In this document: positions 1 through 7,976 of the stretch, piece by piece
Layout: each line of letters starts with the position of its first letter
Position numbering within the stretch: position 1 is the first letter of the stretch
Assembly: GCA_027575765.1 (NCBI GenBank)
Contig: JANBPT010001284.1
Coordinates: forward strand, 1-11,327
Direction of reading: 5' to 3'
Length of the DNA: 11,327 nucleotides
Origin: Tieghemiomyces parasiticus
Lineage: Eukaryota; Kickxellomycota; Dimargaritomycetes; Dimargaritales; Dimargaritaceae
Notes under the pieces: generated by a model
Told to the model about the DNA's origin: nothing
Database searches by the model: none
The model's input: only the letters and a program-made list of their open reading frames with translations
Program-made: the position numbers and the translations under genes

Positions 1-788
1 TCACCATCTGGGTGCCGCCCGTGGCGGGTCTGGTCCCCATCGCCAACCCCGTGGCAAATTATCAAGCCACGGGAATCAACCAGTTGGCTTTCATCGACGG
101 CGTGGCCAAGCATTACAAGAAGAAGCCCGTTTACATCAACATTAATCACCGGCTTTTCGAACGGCCCGCTGGCCAGGCCCTGGTCAACGTCCTCGACACC
201 TGCTTCGGTGGCGCCATCACTGGAATGCCCAGATTATCTTATGGAACCCCGGGAAATCGTGGCTATCCCCTGACGAACCAGTATATTTATGAGAATGCTG
301 CTGATTTGGATTTGGGAAAAAGGGAAAATTACGAGGACCTAGGCAGGCGTTACAAGAGTGGCGAAGTGAACACTTTCGAAATGCCTAATCCCCAGAATTA
401 CCTGAATGAAGTGCAGGGGGTGGACTCCGGTGCTGCCAATGACATCTCCTATCCGTCGTACGCGGGCCGTAACAACGAAATGGGCGTCGACCAGTTCGGT
501 AGAACCGATGTCGTCGGTGGGTTCAAGCAGGCGGTGGTAGAACAGAGTGAACAGCAACCGGCACCGCCCAACAGTAACCCCGACCAGGGCTACATGCCGC
601 TTCCTGGCCAGCAGCCACCGCAGCCACCGCAGCACCAGCAGCCACAGCAGCAGCAGTACCAGCAGCCACAGCAGCAGCAGTACCAACAGCCACAGCCACC
701 GCAGCAGCAGTACCAGCAGCCACAGCCACAGCAGCAGCAGTACCAGCAAGAGCCCACCTTTCCTGACCCTGAAACCTACAAACAGTAG
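1..788 (+). CDS. 3' end of a protein of unknown function with a Gln/Pro/Tyr repeat tail (5' truncated by window edge)
   Basis: An open frame enters from the left edge (first complete codon at 3) and ends at TAG 786-788, giving 261 visible residues. The true start lies outside the window; the GTG at 12 is internal. The first two thirds look like a folded domain, with phrases such as PVYININHRLFERP, NVLDTCFGGAITGMP and RGYPLTNQYIYEN and a single visible cysteine in DTCFGG. This passes into a polar linker rich in Asn, Gly and Asp, then into a low-complexity tail of QQPQQQQY-like units from about residue 203 to 250, and ends FPDPETYKQ. I do not recognise the family. No transmembrane segment or C-terminal GPI signal is visible in the part seen. 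Codon use looks like that of the other genes here, and no intron is needed in this part. The reading frame is very likely real; the function is unknown. Confidence 0.8.
   Translation, partial: TIWVPPVAGLVPIANPVANYQATGINQLAFIDGVAKHYKKKPVYININHRLFERPAGQALVNVLDTCFGGAITGMPRLSYGTPGNRGYPLTNQYIYENAADLDLGKRENYEDLGRRYKSGEVNTFEMPNPQNYLNEVQGVDSGAANDISYPSYAGRNNEMGVDQFGRTDVVGGFKQAVVEQSEQQPAPPNSNPDQGYMPLPGQQPPQPPQHQQPQQQQYQQPQQQQYQQPQPPQQQYQQPQPQQQQYQQEPTFPDPETYKQ
609..749 (+). repeat. In-frame CAG/CCA-rich tandem repeat encoding QQPQQQQY-like units
   Basis: Degenerate 24 to 27 nt units built on CAGCAGCCACAGCAGCAG followed by TAC encode QQPQQQQY, QQPQPPQQQY and QQPQPQQQQY in the C-terminal tail of the first gene. 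The spacing keeps a tyrosine at the end of each unit, so the array is more than a plain CAG run. Such tracts change length by replication slippage. The opposite strand is also open here, but only as a by-product of the repeat. Confidence 0.9.
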
Positions 789-932
789 GCGATAGAGAAT
801 TTTCGTAATTAGCTTCCTGATCCTTGACCCGGCTTCGTCTATTTAGCGTGTGAGAGTACACCTCTTTTGTGAATATATAAGTTTGACAGCCTTCAGCCTT
901 CGCTCTCTGACCCGCGCTTTTTGTCTATTTCC

Positions 933-956
933 TATATATATATAAAAATATATTTT
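933..956. repeat. AT-rich TATATA tract in presumed 3' UTR
   Basis: A run of alternating T and A followed by TAAAAATATATTTT lies about 150 nt after the stop codon of the first gene. AT-rich TATATA efficiency elements are known in fungal mRNA 3'-end formation, so this could mark the polyadenylation region. The sequence shows only the composition, not the cleavage site. Confidence 0.4.
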
Positions 957-1630
957 AGTCCAATCCCTTGTTCCGATATATAAATTTCTTCTTGACCAAT
1001 TTTTGCACACTTGAACTTCTGTAGCAGGGTGGGATTCGGCAAACTCATGACTCGACAACGAACCATCTGCGGACGGATAATACATCACCAACTTTAAAAG
1101 CAATGGCGCGCCTGTTCTCTCAGCTCTACCATGGCGTGTGGCAGAAACGACTCCTGCGCGTGACCCTCATATACTGGCCTCTAACAGCACGGGCTTTCCG
1201 TGGGCCCGACTGCTCATCATTGTGTAGTATGTTATATCCCATAACTGGCAGCCACCGCCTCGTCACTGGTTGCTCACCCCGCGTTCGCTACTTTACCATC
1301 TTTTGTCAACCCGATTAAACTGAAGCCTTGAGTGCTCAGAATTAGCGACAGTAGAGTCTACTCTGCCCGGGTGACCTAGTGATATTAATGCTCCATATCG
1401 CGTTTTTTCAGCGGTTTACCTTTGGCAACCGCACCACATGGTCGCAACTTAGTCAAATGGCTAGACTAGCAAGTAGCAAGTGGGGGAGGTTACGCTGGAG
1501 ACTTTAGTCTAGTGTTAGTCAAAATTTTCAAATCTTTTAGGCACCTGCGTTCTGCATTTTATCAATGTTTCCTTTTTTATAAACTGTTATGTTGTGGCGA
1601 TAGCCTATGTACAAGTCCAAACGTGCATGA

Positions 1631-2011
1631 GTGAGCATAATCTTGCATCCAAATGAAAATGATCTTGTGGCCGCCTTGAAGAAGCTGGCGTCCTCCTCTC
1701 GTCCCACGTCAGGCCTTCCTACCACCCACCACTGCCACCCTCACCCTCCATCATCATATTCTCAAGTAGGCCATTCAATGCACCTGGATGTGTTGCCTCA
1801 ATGGGTACCCCCTACTCCACCTATTAGGGCTCTCCCCCCCCCCACAACCACCTTCCCGCCTCCCTCGTCCCGTCCCACCTCACTCGGGCCACCAGGGACC
1901 TGGAATCCCACGGCCTCTGGAACCACTTTCTTTTTACCCATGGATTTTGAGATTGAAGTACACTGGCCCCGTTGCCCATCTACAAGGGTCGCAATTGTTC
2001 TGCGACGTTAA
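1631..2011 (+). other. Proline-rich open frame of doubtful coding status
   Basis: The frame is open for 126 codons after a TGA at 1628-1630. It begins with an amphipathic-looking stretch (NENDLVAALKKLASSS) and continues as Pro/Ser/Thr-rich sequence. There is no in-frame ATG until about 1778, no good splice acceptor at its left end, and no donor that would join it to a downstream exon. It contains a C11 run at 1833-1843, and a second frame is also open through the same pyrimidine-rich DNA, which suggests a composition effect. It could be a decayed exon; I would not annotate it as a gene. Confidence 0.25.
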
Positions 2012-2175
2012 CTTACTTTCGTCCTTCCCTGTCATCTGATTTCCTTCCGATCGAAATTGCACTGTTGTGATTCTCACCACCTTCTGTATCCCATAGTGGA
2101 CAACCCACCACAGAGTAGCACGAAGCGTCAGGCAGGTTGCCATACAGTCTTATGTTCGCTTTGGTAGTATGTATG

Positions 2176-2198
2176 TATAAATATATATATATATATAC
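2176..2198. repeat. (AT)n microsatellite
   Basis: A nearly pure alternating A/T run preceded by GTATGTAT. It is a simple sequence repeat in non-coding DNA with no evident function. Confidence 0.8.
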
Positions 2199-3727
2199 CA
2201 AATTCTACACTTCAATAGATGATAGTGACCACCTAACCCCGTTGTCAACCCTTGCTAATCTAGGCATCTATTCACACCACGATCCTTGAGTTCCCACCTA
2301 TAAAACGGCCTATCTTCAGGTTGATACTTGCCTTCGTTTGGTGCGTATGTGCTTAAGTTGACCTCCCGACCATTGGAGCTACTTGTATGGCCTCAGTGGA
2401 ATAGAATATCCATGTTTATAAAATATTGACGATTCCGGTTCTACCTTGCTTATTGACAGAGGCATAGATCAGTCGTGAGTTACAACGCAGAGGTTGTCAT
2501 AGGTGCAGCGGAAGGCTGCCCTTTTTTCTGCTGGTCTAGTTGACTTTGAAAAGGGGAAATGGCCGAGCTAAGCCATCTAGTATATACCGAGGCCTATCCC
2601 ATGCGTTAGACATCGATGGCATGGTGAATTCAATATGCGTCGTTAAGGTGTAATAATCCCAGTCTACCCATCATAATGGATTGAACATATTTCCCCATTG
2701 GAGAACATAGCCACTTGTGATAGGTCGAGCCCTGAGGGTCACTTTATTAACGTCGAATAGCGAGATTATTAAGCTTAAGATAATCAATATTGGCTAGGTT
2801 TGGCTTATATAGACAGAGGTTGCGTTGGATTCCTTTTGGAGCTTAAGTTGATTGGTTAGGCGGCTGAGTCAAGGAGACTTGGATAGTTCTGACTCATCGG
2901 TCTAGTCAATGGCTAATGCTAGAGAGGCGGTGATGCCTCTGCAATGATATGCCGTAGCTAGCAGGTGTCCAAGTTGTCAGCGATCGTGGTTCTCTGGATG
3001 CCCACACCATTGCAATAGTATTTTTTTCGGAACGAAACACCGCTTCCTATCCATTTTTAGATGCCCCAATTGGGCTATAACTTTCGACCACTAAATTTTT
3101 TTCGTGCGCTAAAACTATAGTAACTAAGTTTTACATGATGTACCAGTACACTATGCGTCGACCAGGGTGAAAACGGCAATCAAATTGTTTCAGGCCGCGG
3201 TTAAAGGTGGGAGGTCCACTAATTCAGGGGTGTTTCTGTGACTATGGTGGTTATTCACCTCTCCACTAAATACTAAGTCTCCCCTTTGATCGAATAAAGT
3301 AGCTGCTTTAGAAGAAGGGTGATAATTATTTAATCTACCTGCAGGATCCTAGCGGCTTATGACGTTCGGTGCTAAAATCGAACTGTTCTAGCTGTAGGAG
3401 AAGAAGGAGATGGCACCCGATCCCTTGGGCTGGAGACATCATTAAGGTCGGAGGAAACACCGCACAGTGGACCCGACCCTTCGGTATGGGAGGCTTAGTG
3501 CTATTCTTCGGGCACCGAGATTAGGTAGGTAGCCGTAGTGATAGTAAACGGCGGTCATCCCTAAACGGACTATTCCGGCAGGAGTTGACTCATCTGTTTC
3601 AATTCCTAAATAAACTATGAGCGTGCTGAAGGCTAGAGAGTGGAGAGGTAAACTATAAGAGCTTTTAGATAAAGGGCTGACTAAAAGGAGTAGCCGAGTA
3701 CTACGAAATATCAAACGGTACAAAGGG

Positions 3728-3732
3728 GGGAG
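3728..3732 (+). repeat. Left target-site duplication (GGGAG) of the first LTR
   Basis: GGGAG directly precedes the TGTGGT start of the LTR, and the same five bases directly follow its ACGACA end at 4148-4152. A 5-bp duplication is typical of Ty3/gypsy and Ty1/copia integration. The upstream bases AAAGGGGGGAG also resemble a polypurine tract, so a second reading (3' LTR with its polypurine tract) cannot be fully excluded. Confidence 0.75.
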
Positions 3733-4147
3733 TGTGGTACCCCAAACCACTTATCCGATCAGTTGTGACCCCACACTGGCAACTCCTTTATCACCGCCCT
3801 TTTTATCACTAGTACACCCCCTCCTCCTCCTCACTTATTAGAATATCCCCCTGGCTACCTTTTCTTCCCTAGTTGCGTATTCACCTCTCTTGGACTTGGC
3901 ACCTACCCAAAACGTGCCCTATCGGTTTAAGGTCTGTCTGCCCTGTACGGCGACCCTAGTGAAAGAGGCGGGCCATCTTTCATTATAAAAGGCAGTCCGC
4001 ACACCTCCTAATAAACGACAGTAAAAACCCATCCAGTCTTGTTAACTCATTTTACCTTAAACCGTTCTGTTCTATATTTCGTCTTTTTTTCCTCTTCTCG
4101 GGCTAATTAGCCACTAAGTTTCCTCTAGGGTTGTTCACCCTACGACA
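3733..4147 (+). mobile_element. Solo LTR (415 bp) of an unassigned LTR retrotransposon, copy 1
   Basis: The element starts TGTGGTACCCC and ends CTACGACA, so it has the TG...CA termini of LTRs and a short imperfect terminal inverted repeat (TGTGGT against TGTCGT). It is flanked by GGGAG on both sides. Inside are a pyrimidine-rich U3-like part, GGCCATCTTT at 3971, a TATA box (TATAAAA, 3984-3990), AATAAA at 4010 and the conserved CCTCTAGGG at 4122. The order U3, TATA, poly(A) signal, U5 is that of an LTR. A second copy at 6778-7287 shares the termini and all these landmarks in the same order. No reverse transcriptase, integrase or gag frame is present next to it, and no primer-binding site (usually beginning TGG) follows it. 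A solo LTR left by LTR-LTR recombination fits best. The superfamily cannot be told from the LTR alone. Confidence 0.8.
4126..4142 (+). other. Terminal hairpin of LTR copy 1 (TAGGGT / ACCCTA)
   Basis: TAGGGT (4126-4131) pairs perfectly with ACCCTA (4137-4142) around the loop TGTTC, and the stem ends five bases before the LTR end. The second LTR has TAGGGA / TCCCTA in the same place. The closing pair has changed T-A to A-T while pairing is kept. Confidence 0.65.
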
Positions 4148-4152
4148 GGGAG
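4148..4152 (+). repeat. Right target-site duplication (GGGAG) of the first LTR
   Basis: This is the direct copy of 3728-3732, immediately after the terminal ACA of the LTR. The match is 5 of 5 bases. Confidence 0.75.
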
Positions 4153-5108
4153 TACGGGAGGTCAAATGGAGGGAGGAACACTGAGAGGCTGGGGGCTTCC
4201 GAAGGTGTCAATGTTTTTTTTTTTTTGAGTTGAAGGTGAAAGGGGGAAAAAGCTAAGTACAACGGCAGCGGCAAAGGAGTAGGACCACTGACCTAATAGC
4301 AAAGAATATGTGAATAAAAGAGTAAGAGGAGACGGACAACGGATAGAGAATTATAAAAGCGAGTAGGCCACGAGATCAAGCGATTACGAGTCCCTGATCG
4401 AGTTGAGGAAGGGATTAGAGAAGTCTCGGCTCCTGTTTCGGCACGGTCGCTATCGTTGTATCCTTTGCACCTTGCGAAATAGAGCGAAATGATAGGCGCG
4501 ACTACGGAAGTTACACTCGTTAAAGCCCAGCTGTACTGAAGTGTCGAATTAAATTATTGGCAAGTGGAAGGTCCCGCGCCTAAGTCCCGAGCCGTATGAT
4601 TCATGTCCCGACCTGTTCGCCCCTTTTCATCATCCTTGAACTCGACTGACTCGCTAGAAGTGACCAACCACTGTGCCGTTACAATCCCAGCTCGTTTCGC
4701 TGCTCCTGGGGAAGACGAGTTGGATTGACAATCACTGCCATCGGCTTTATTGACGACCTGTACCACCTTATTCCTTTGGGCCATTATAAAAAGGGGGGGT
4801 GGCCCTCCGGCTCTAAGCGATATATTCAAGTTCTTCGCGGGTTCGTCTTTTCCGGTCGTCCCTCCAGTCCAATCTCCGAGTGATCTGTATTTCTAACTGG
4901 CAGCCTTGTAAGTGAGGGTTATCGGAAGACCCTTTTTATCCTATGTCCGTGCCCAGCCATAAAAAACCCAAGGGTACTGCCTCTCTAACACGTTAAGCGT
5001 GTTTTCTTTTCTTTTCTTTGTATCCTTACACCTGCCACCCGATCAGTCGACGAGCACCAAGACAACGTCAAATACTCCCCTTCCCTCACACTAGCGCACG
5101 ACCAGAAA
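4153..5108. promoter_or_regulatory. Intergenic region and presumed upstream region of the secreted-protein gene
   Basis: No gene is evident. A T13 run lies at 4214-4226, followed by purine-rich sequence to about 4400. TATA-like words occur at 4784 (TATAAAAA) and about 4961 (ATAAAAAA). A pyrimidine-rich TTTTCTTTTCTTTTC stretch lies at about 5000-5020, roughly 90 nt before the start codon at 5109; such CT-rich blocks near transcription starts are common in fungal promoters. The start itself has A at -3 (AGAAAATG), which is good context. Which TATA-like word is used, if any, cannot be told. Confidence 0.45.
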
Positions 5109-6630
5109 ATGAAGCTTTCTTTCACTATCCTCACGCTCATCGTCTGCGTTCGTGGAGCGCCCAGTGATGTAAATATTTCGACGGGCCTGTACAGGGCGCC
5201 CAACCTTGTCTTCCCAGGTGTTGGCACTGCTGCGCCGCCTTCATTGAAAGAACCCATCGCTAGTTATCGTGACACCCCACTTGGGCCCCAATTCACTGAC
5301 AATGGGCAGGATGCCAATTTGTTCCCAAGTACTCCGAGCTGGAACCGACGTGCGTGTACGGCAGGAAACGTGCGTCTGTCGGTTGAGCAGATTCTCAAGA
5401 ATGAATTTTGGCTTGAGGACTGCAACAACTTCACCGAGGAACCTGATGATTTGGTAAGTTATTATTCGTATGGGGCGCCTTTGACCCCTCTTTTTGGAAA
5501 GATACTAGTCGATATATTTAGGTCAAGCTTTGGTAGTCATGGCGAGTACACCACACAATGCCTGTAGCCTTAACTGCACCACGGTGAATTAAGGTACCGG
5601 TCCCTGTTGTGCCATAGTAAGCTTCACGTCAAACACGGCCCATTTCCCTTATAATACTGGGCAATACTGACCTTCAAAGCCTCTCCGCTGTTGTATTGTA
5701 TCATGCATCTCTGTGGCTATCCTTCAGTTCAATTACTTTGGCGGTCTCACGGCCATCAGTGAGACCTTTTTTGACGTGCTCATTGCAATCAAAGCACAGG
5801 CCCTAAACCCACCGAATTACACACCCAACTTCGACTACGTGACGCTCAACGAATGGGTCGCACGTGTAGACAATCCAGACGACATAATTTCTGCGTTGGC
5901 CCGGCCGGAACCGGAACGGGTCATCGAGACGGCCCTAGTGACCGTACTGAGGGATATGCTCGAAGGATATCTCCCCAACTTGATTCGCGAATCCCTGTCG
6001 AAGACTTCCCGGATCAGATACTTACCCAATATCCAACCGAAGAGCATGAGCGCAGAGGATAACCCAGCAATGCAGACGTACGTGTATGACACGTTAATCC
6101 CTATCGTGTCGCTCGCTATGTGCCAGGCGGGTCGGTGCGCACAGATGGTAGAAACGATGGTGACCGCGTTTAATAACGCACCACGCCATGTGCAAGAAAC
6201 CGATTCCATGTATCGTAGTTCGTTCTCCTATGATGAGACGAAGGCGGACGAGCCATCAGCTACGGATGATTCTGAAGCGTTGCTAGCTAAGCACGACCGG
6301 TTGCTCACCAAGCTTGACAAGCAGGCGGCCAAAGCGAAGAATGAGAAGTTCCGCCTTGTATTGCAGAAACATTCGCACGGAATCCTCGTACGTAGCCTCT
6401 ACATCGCCCTGCTATTCGAAGAGAGGGGGGAAGTGGCCGACCAGCTGCTGGATCGGTGCGCTAAGAACACCGTCAGTGATCGAATTGCATCGCTATGTAG
6501 GTACGCAAAACTGCCACGTGCTGAGCGTGGGGCAGGAAGTGCCGAGTTCGGGCTCAGATCTCAGTTGTTCCGTATCGACCAGCACGGTGGGGTAAAGCTG
6601 GCCCTTAGCAAGAACTTGCCTGTAGTATAA
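5109..6630 (+). CDS. Predicted secreted six-cysteine protein of unknown family (two exons, 415 aa)
   Basis: Exon 1 is 5109-5453 and exon 2 is 5728-6630; the join is in phase 0 and gives 115 + 300 residues. The N-terminus (MKLSFTILTLIVCVRGAPS) is a typical signal peptide with likely cleavage near Ala17. After cleavage there are six cysteines (83, 105, 247, 252, 359, 372), an even number that fits disulfide bonding in the secretory pathway, and sequons at Asn22 (NIS) and Asn107 (NFT). The middle is mostly helical in character (for example ETALVTVLRDMLEGYLPNLI). A charged linker (DETKADEPSATDDSE) leads into a Lys/Glu-rich helix (HDRLLTKLDKQAAKAKNEK) and a C-terminal helical part ending NLPVV. 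There is no transmembrane segment, GPI signal or dibasic KDEL-like tail. I do not recognise the family. Without splicing, exon 1 would run to a stop at 5567. The gene lies between two retrotransposon LTRs and could be lineage-specific. Confidence 0.75.
5454..5727 (+). other. Intron of the secreted-protein gene
   Basis: The donor is GTAAGT directly after codon 115 and the acceptor is CCTTCAG at 5721-5727, giving 274 nt. CTGAC at 5667-5671 could be the branch site, though it is rather far from the acceptor. Both flanking frames are open, and the intron sits cleanly between codons. Confidence 0.75.
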
Positions 6631-6777
6631 ACGGCGATAAGGGGGCGCTTAGTGTCGTTAGTGTCCAGATTCCGTTATTATTTTTATGACGCTTACCATT
6701 CGCCTGACGGCTTTCGATTTCTTTGCTTTAGTGTCTTTCTAGCTTTTCCTTGGATTGTCGTGTTTGGATAATTGAGC
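6631..6777 (+). other. Presumed 3' UTR of the secreted-protein gene
   Basis: T-rich sequence with TTATTATTTTTATG near 6676 follows the stop codon and runs up to the second LTR. The LTR lies only about 150 nt after the stop, so it may supply or disturb the 3'-end signal of this gene. Confidence 0.4.
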
Positions 6778-7064
6778 TGTGGTGCCCTAAACTACTGATC
6801 CGATCAGCTTTTGCACTTACAGCTCATTTTTCCCTTACCTAAGATTCTTTCTTCCTTCCTTAAGCCTCTTCTCGTATTCGATATTCCGCTATGGCGATGC
6901 CAACCTTCCTGATCTGCTAGTCGGCGTCTCCCCTCCGACAAGCACCGTCGCCTCTCGCCTCTTAGGGGTTTCCTTTTATCAGCCCCCTTCTTCTTTACTG
7001 ATGTGGTAACTTGATGACTACCTTCCAACTTGTCTAGGCGCTAGCCCCGCTTCGCACTATCGCC

Positions 7065-7087
7065 CTTGGGTTCGCCCCTAACCCAAG
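7065..7087. repeat. 8-bp inverted repeat in the U3-like part of LTR copy 2
   Basis: CTTGGGTT (7065-7072) and AACCCAAG (7080-7087) are perfect inverted copies around a 7-nt spacer. The structure is absent from copy 1 and lies about 35 nt before the TATA-like box, so it could be a regulatory site or chance. Confidence 0.5.
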
Positions 7088-7266
7088 CTGTAGCTATTCC
7101 AAAGGATGCCGGCCATCTTTCGATAAAAAAGACTCTTTGGGTCGCTACTCAATAAACGATAGCTTATCACCCCCACACAACCGTTTCCCACTACTCTGCA
7201 ATTTGTTCGTTCGTTTCTCATTCTATTAATCTTCCGTTCCCCAGTTTTTAGCTTATAGTTTTCCTC

Positions 7267-7282
7267 TAGGGAGTCCTCCCTA
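7267..7282 (+). other. Terminal hairpin of LTR copy 2 (TAGGGA / TCCCTA)
   Basis: TAGGGA (7267-7272) pairs perfectly with TCCCTA (7277-7282) around the loop GTCC, five bases before the LTR end. It corresponds to 4126-4142 in copy 1, with a compensating change in the innermost pair. Confidence 0.65.
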
Positions 7283-7287
7283 CGACA

Positions 7288-7813
7288 GAAGCGGTGTTCC
7301 CCGCTAAGGAATAATCCACCTTTATGACCCCAACAACAATCTAAGGTATAGGCCCGGTCGGTCTTGCTGACTGCCATTTATTCCTTATATCGTTAATATT
7401 TCGTTTGGGACCCCCATTTTTCTCTCTTACCCTATGCCTGCGCTCCCCCTTGCTACACACGGGCGTTCGTTCCTCTTTGTCCCTTTTTTAATCATTTTTT
7501 CGTTTGGCCATATCCGGCCGACTAGCCAGCCGATCATCCCCCATTATGTACCGAGTATATCAAATATAATTGTTGTACAGGCAATAAAGTGAGAGAGTTA
7601 ATTAGGCACCTGCGTGATATGGTTGAGGGCTATGGTGCGGGCCGTATGTCGGTTCGCCTGGCCTTTTAAGTGGGAATTTTGGATCGACATTAATACGACG
7701 AATCCACCGAACTACCCGGCCGGGGAAGGGTGGTCATCCGCACTAACTATGGATTTATGAGCCTAGATACTGGTGTCTTGAGCCTAACCAGCTCTGTCAG
7801 CATGAGGAAGGAG
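7288..7813. other. Intergenic stretch between LTR copy 2 and the MGCAAS frame
   Basis: No coding region is supported. A short hairpin AGCGG/CCGCT lies at 7290-7305 just beyond the LTR. The rest is pyrimidine-rich to about 7540 and then mixed. CTAAC followed by CTCTGTCAG at about 7784-7800 looks like a branch site plus splice acceptor, just before the MGCAAS start codon, which would fit an intron in a 5' leader. Confidence 0.4.
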
Positions 7814-7960
7814 ATGGGCTGCGCCGCTTCTAGACCTCGGAACGAATACGCGGATTCGGCGTCCCTGTCCGTGTTTCTCTTGCACCAACTGTTCATACCA
7901 CCTGAAATGGCAGATTGGATCGGCGCCTGGCCTTCTGTCATCTCCGGCGTCCTTATTTAG
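7814..7960 (+). CDS. Short MGCAAS frame, possible first exon of a dually acylated protein
   Basis: The ATG at 7814 has G at -3 and +4 (GAGATGG) and opens MGCAASRPRNEYADSAS. Gly2-Cys3 with Ser6 is the classic signal for N-myristoylation plus palmitoylation, as in LAMTOR1/Ego1-type and G-alpha proteins. Unspliced, the frame ends at TAG 7960 after 48 residues, and its second half looks non-coding. In another frame, a stretch after a possible acceptor (TTCAG, 7972-7976) reads LEERHVYIEVYSALASAQPE and continues as protein-like sequence to about 8128, so this may be exon 1 of a spliced gene. No strong GTAAG-type donor is visible; GTGTTT at 7871 is the least bad. Acylated start followed by an Ile-Asp/Glu-Val-like motif recalls fungal LAMTOR1 (Ragulator/EGO complex, lysosome or vacuole membrane), but this is only a suggestion. 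In-frame upstream ATGs exist at 7757 and 7802 and would bury the acylation signal. Confidence 0.35.
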   Translation: MGCAASRPRNEYADSASLSVFLLHQLFIPPEMADWIGAWPSVISGVLI

Positions 7961-7976
7961 CCAGCGCCTAATTCAG

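Larger units (their letters stand above)
789..3732. other. Long intergenic stretch (2.9 kb) with no convincing gene
   Basis: After the first gene comes an AT-rich presumed 3' UTR with a TATATA run at 933-956. The only open frames are short and lack good start context, splice sites or recognisable domains. The frame at 1103-1318 starts at an ATG and encodes 71 residues that look random. A proline-rich frame at 1631-2011 is listed separately. TATA-like words occur at about 2298 (TATAAAA) and 2416 (TATAAAA), but no gene follows them. I looked for tRNA A and B boxes on both strands and found none that fold. The rest looks like unconstrained sequence or decayed transposon DNA. Confidence 0.6.
6778..7287 (+). 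mobile_element. Diverged LTR (510 bp) of the same family, copy 2
   Basis: The element starts TGTGGTGCCCTAAACTAC and ends CCCTACGACA. Its first 30 bases match copy 1 with about four differences, through CCGATCAG. Landmarks follow in the same order as in copy 1: GGCCATCTTT at 7111, an A-rich TATA-like GATAAAAAA at 7122, AATAAA at 7151 and CCTCTAGGG at 7263. GGCCATCTTT to AATAAA spans 40 nt (39 in copy 1), and AATAAA to CCTCTAGGG spans 112 nt in both. The U3-like part is about 95 nt longer than in copy 1 and holds an 8-bp palindrome. The flanks TGAGC and GAAGC agree at only three of five bases, so a target-site duplication is not intact. No internal retrotransposon sequence adjoins it. Confidence 0.75.

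Noticed and set aside
3609..3680. Possible third, inverted LTR fragment (GAGGTAAACTATAAG resembles the reverse complement of the copy 2 end)
   Set aside because: The termini, GGCCATCTTT and the CTACGACA block are all missing, and an AATAAA here is in the opposite sense.
3442..3750. 102-codon minus-strand frame
   Set aside because: It runs across the LTR boundary at 3733 and has no protein-like features.
4554..4829. 91-codon minus-strand frame with an ordinary-looking composition
   Set aside because: No family match, no promoter or splice evidence, and length within chance for 11 kb; it may deserve a transcript check but is not supported.
4148..6777. Reading the two LTRs and the sequence between them as one retrotransposon
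   Set aside because: Copy 1 has its own target-site duplication, no primer-binding site follows it, and the enclosed gene is a spliced secreted protein, not gag or pol.
7078..7377. 99-codon minus-strand frame
   Set aside because: It lies mostly inside LTR copy 2 and is antisense to it.
1537..7615. Shared 14-mer TTAGGCACCTGCGT at 1537-1550 and 7602-7615
   Set aside because: The match does not extend on either side, and one such 14-mer is not improbable in a window of this size.
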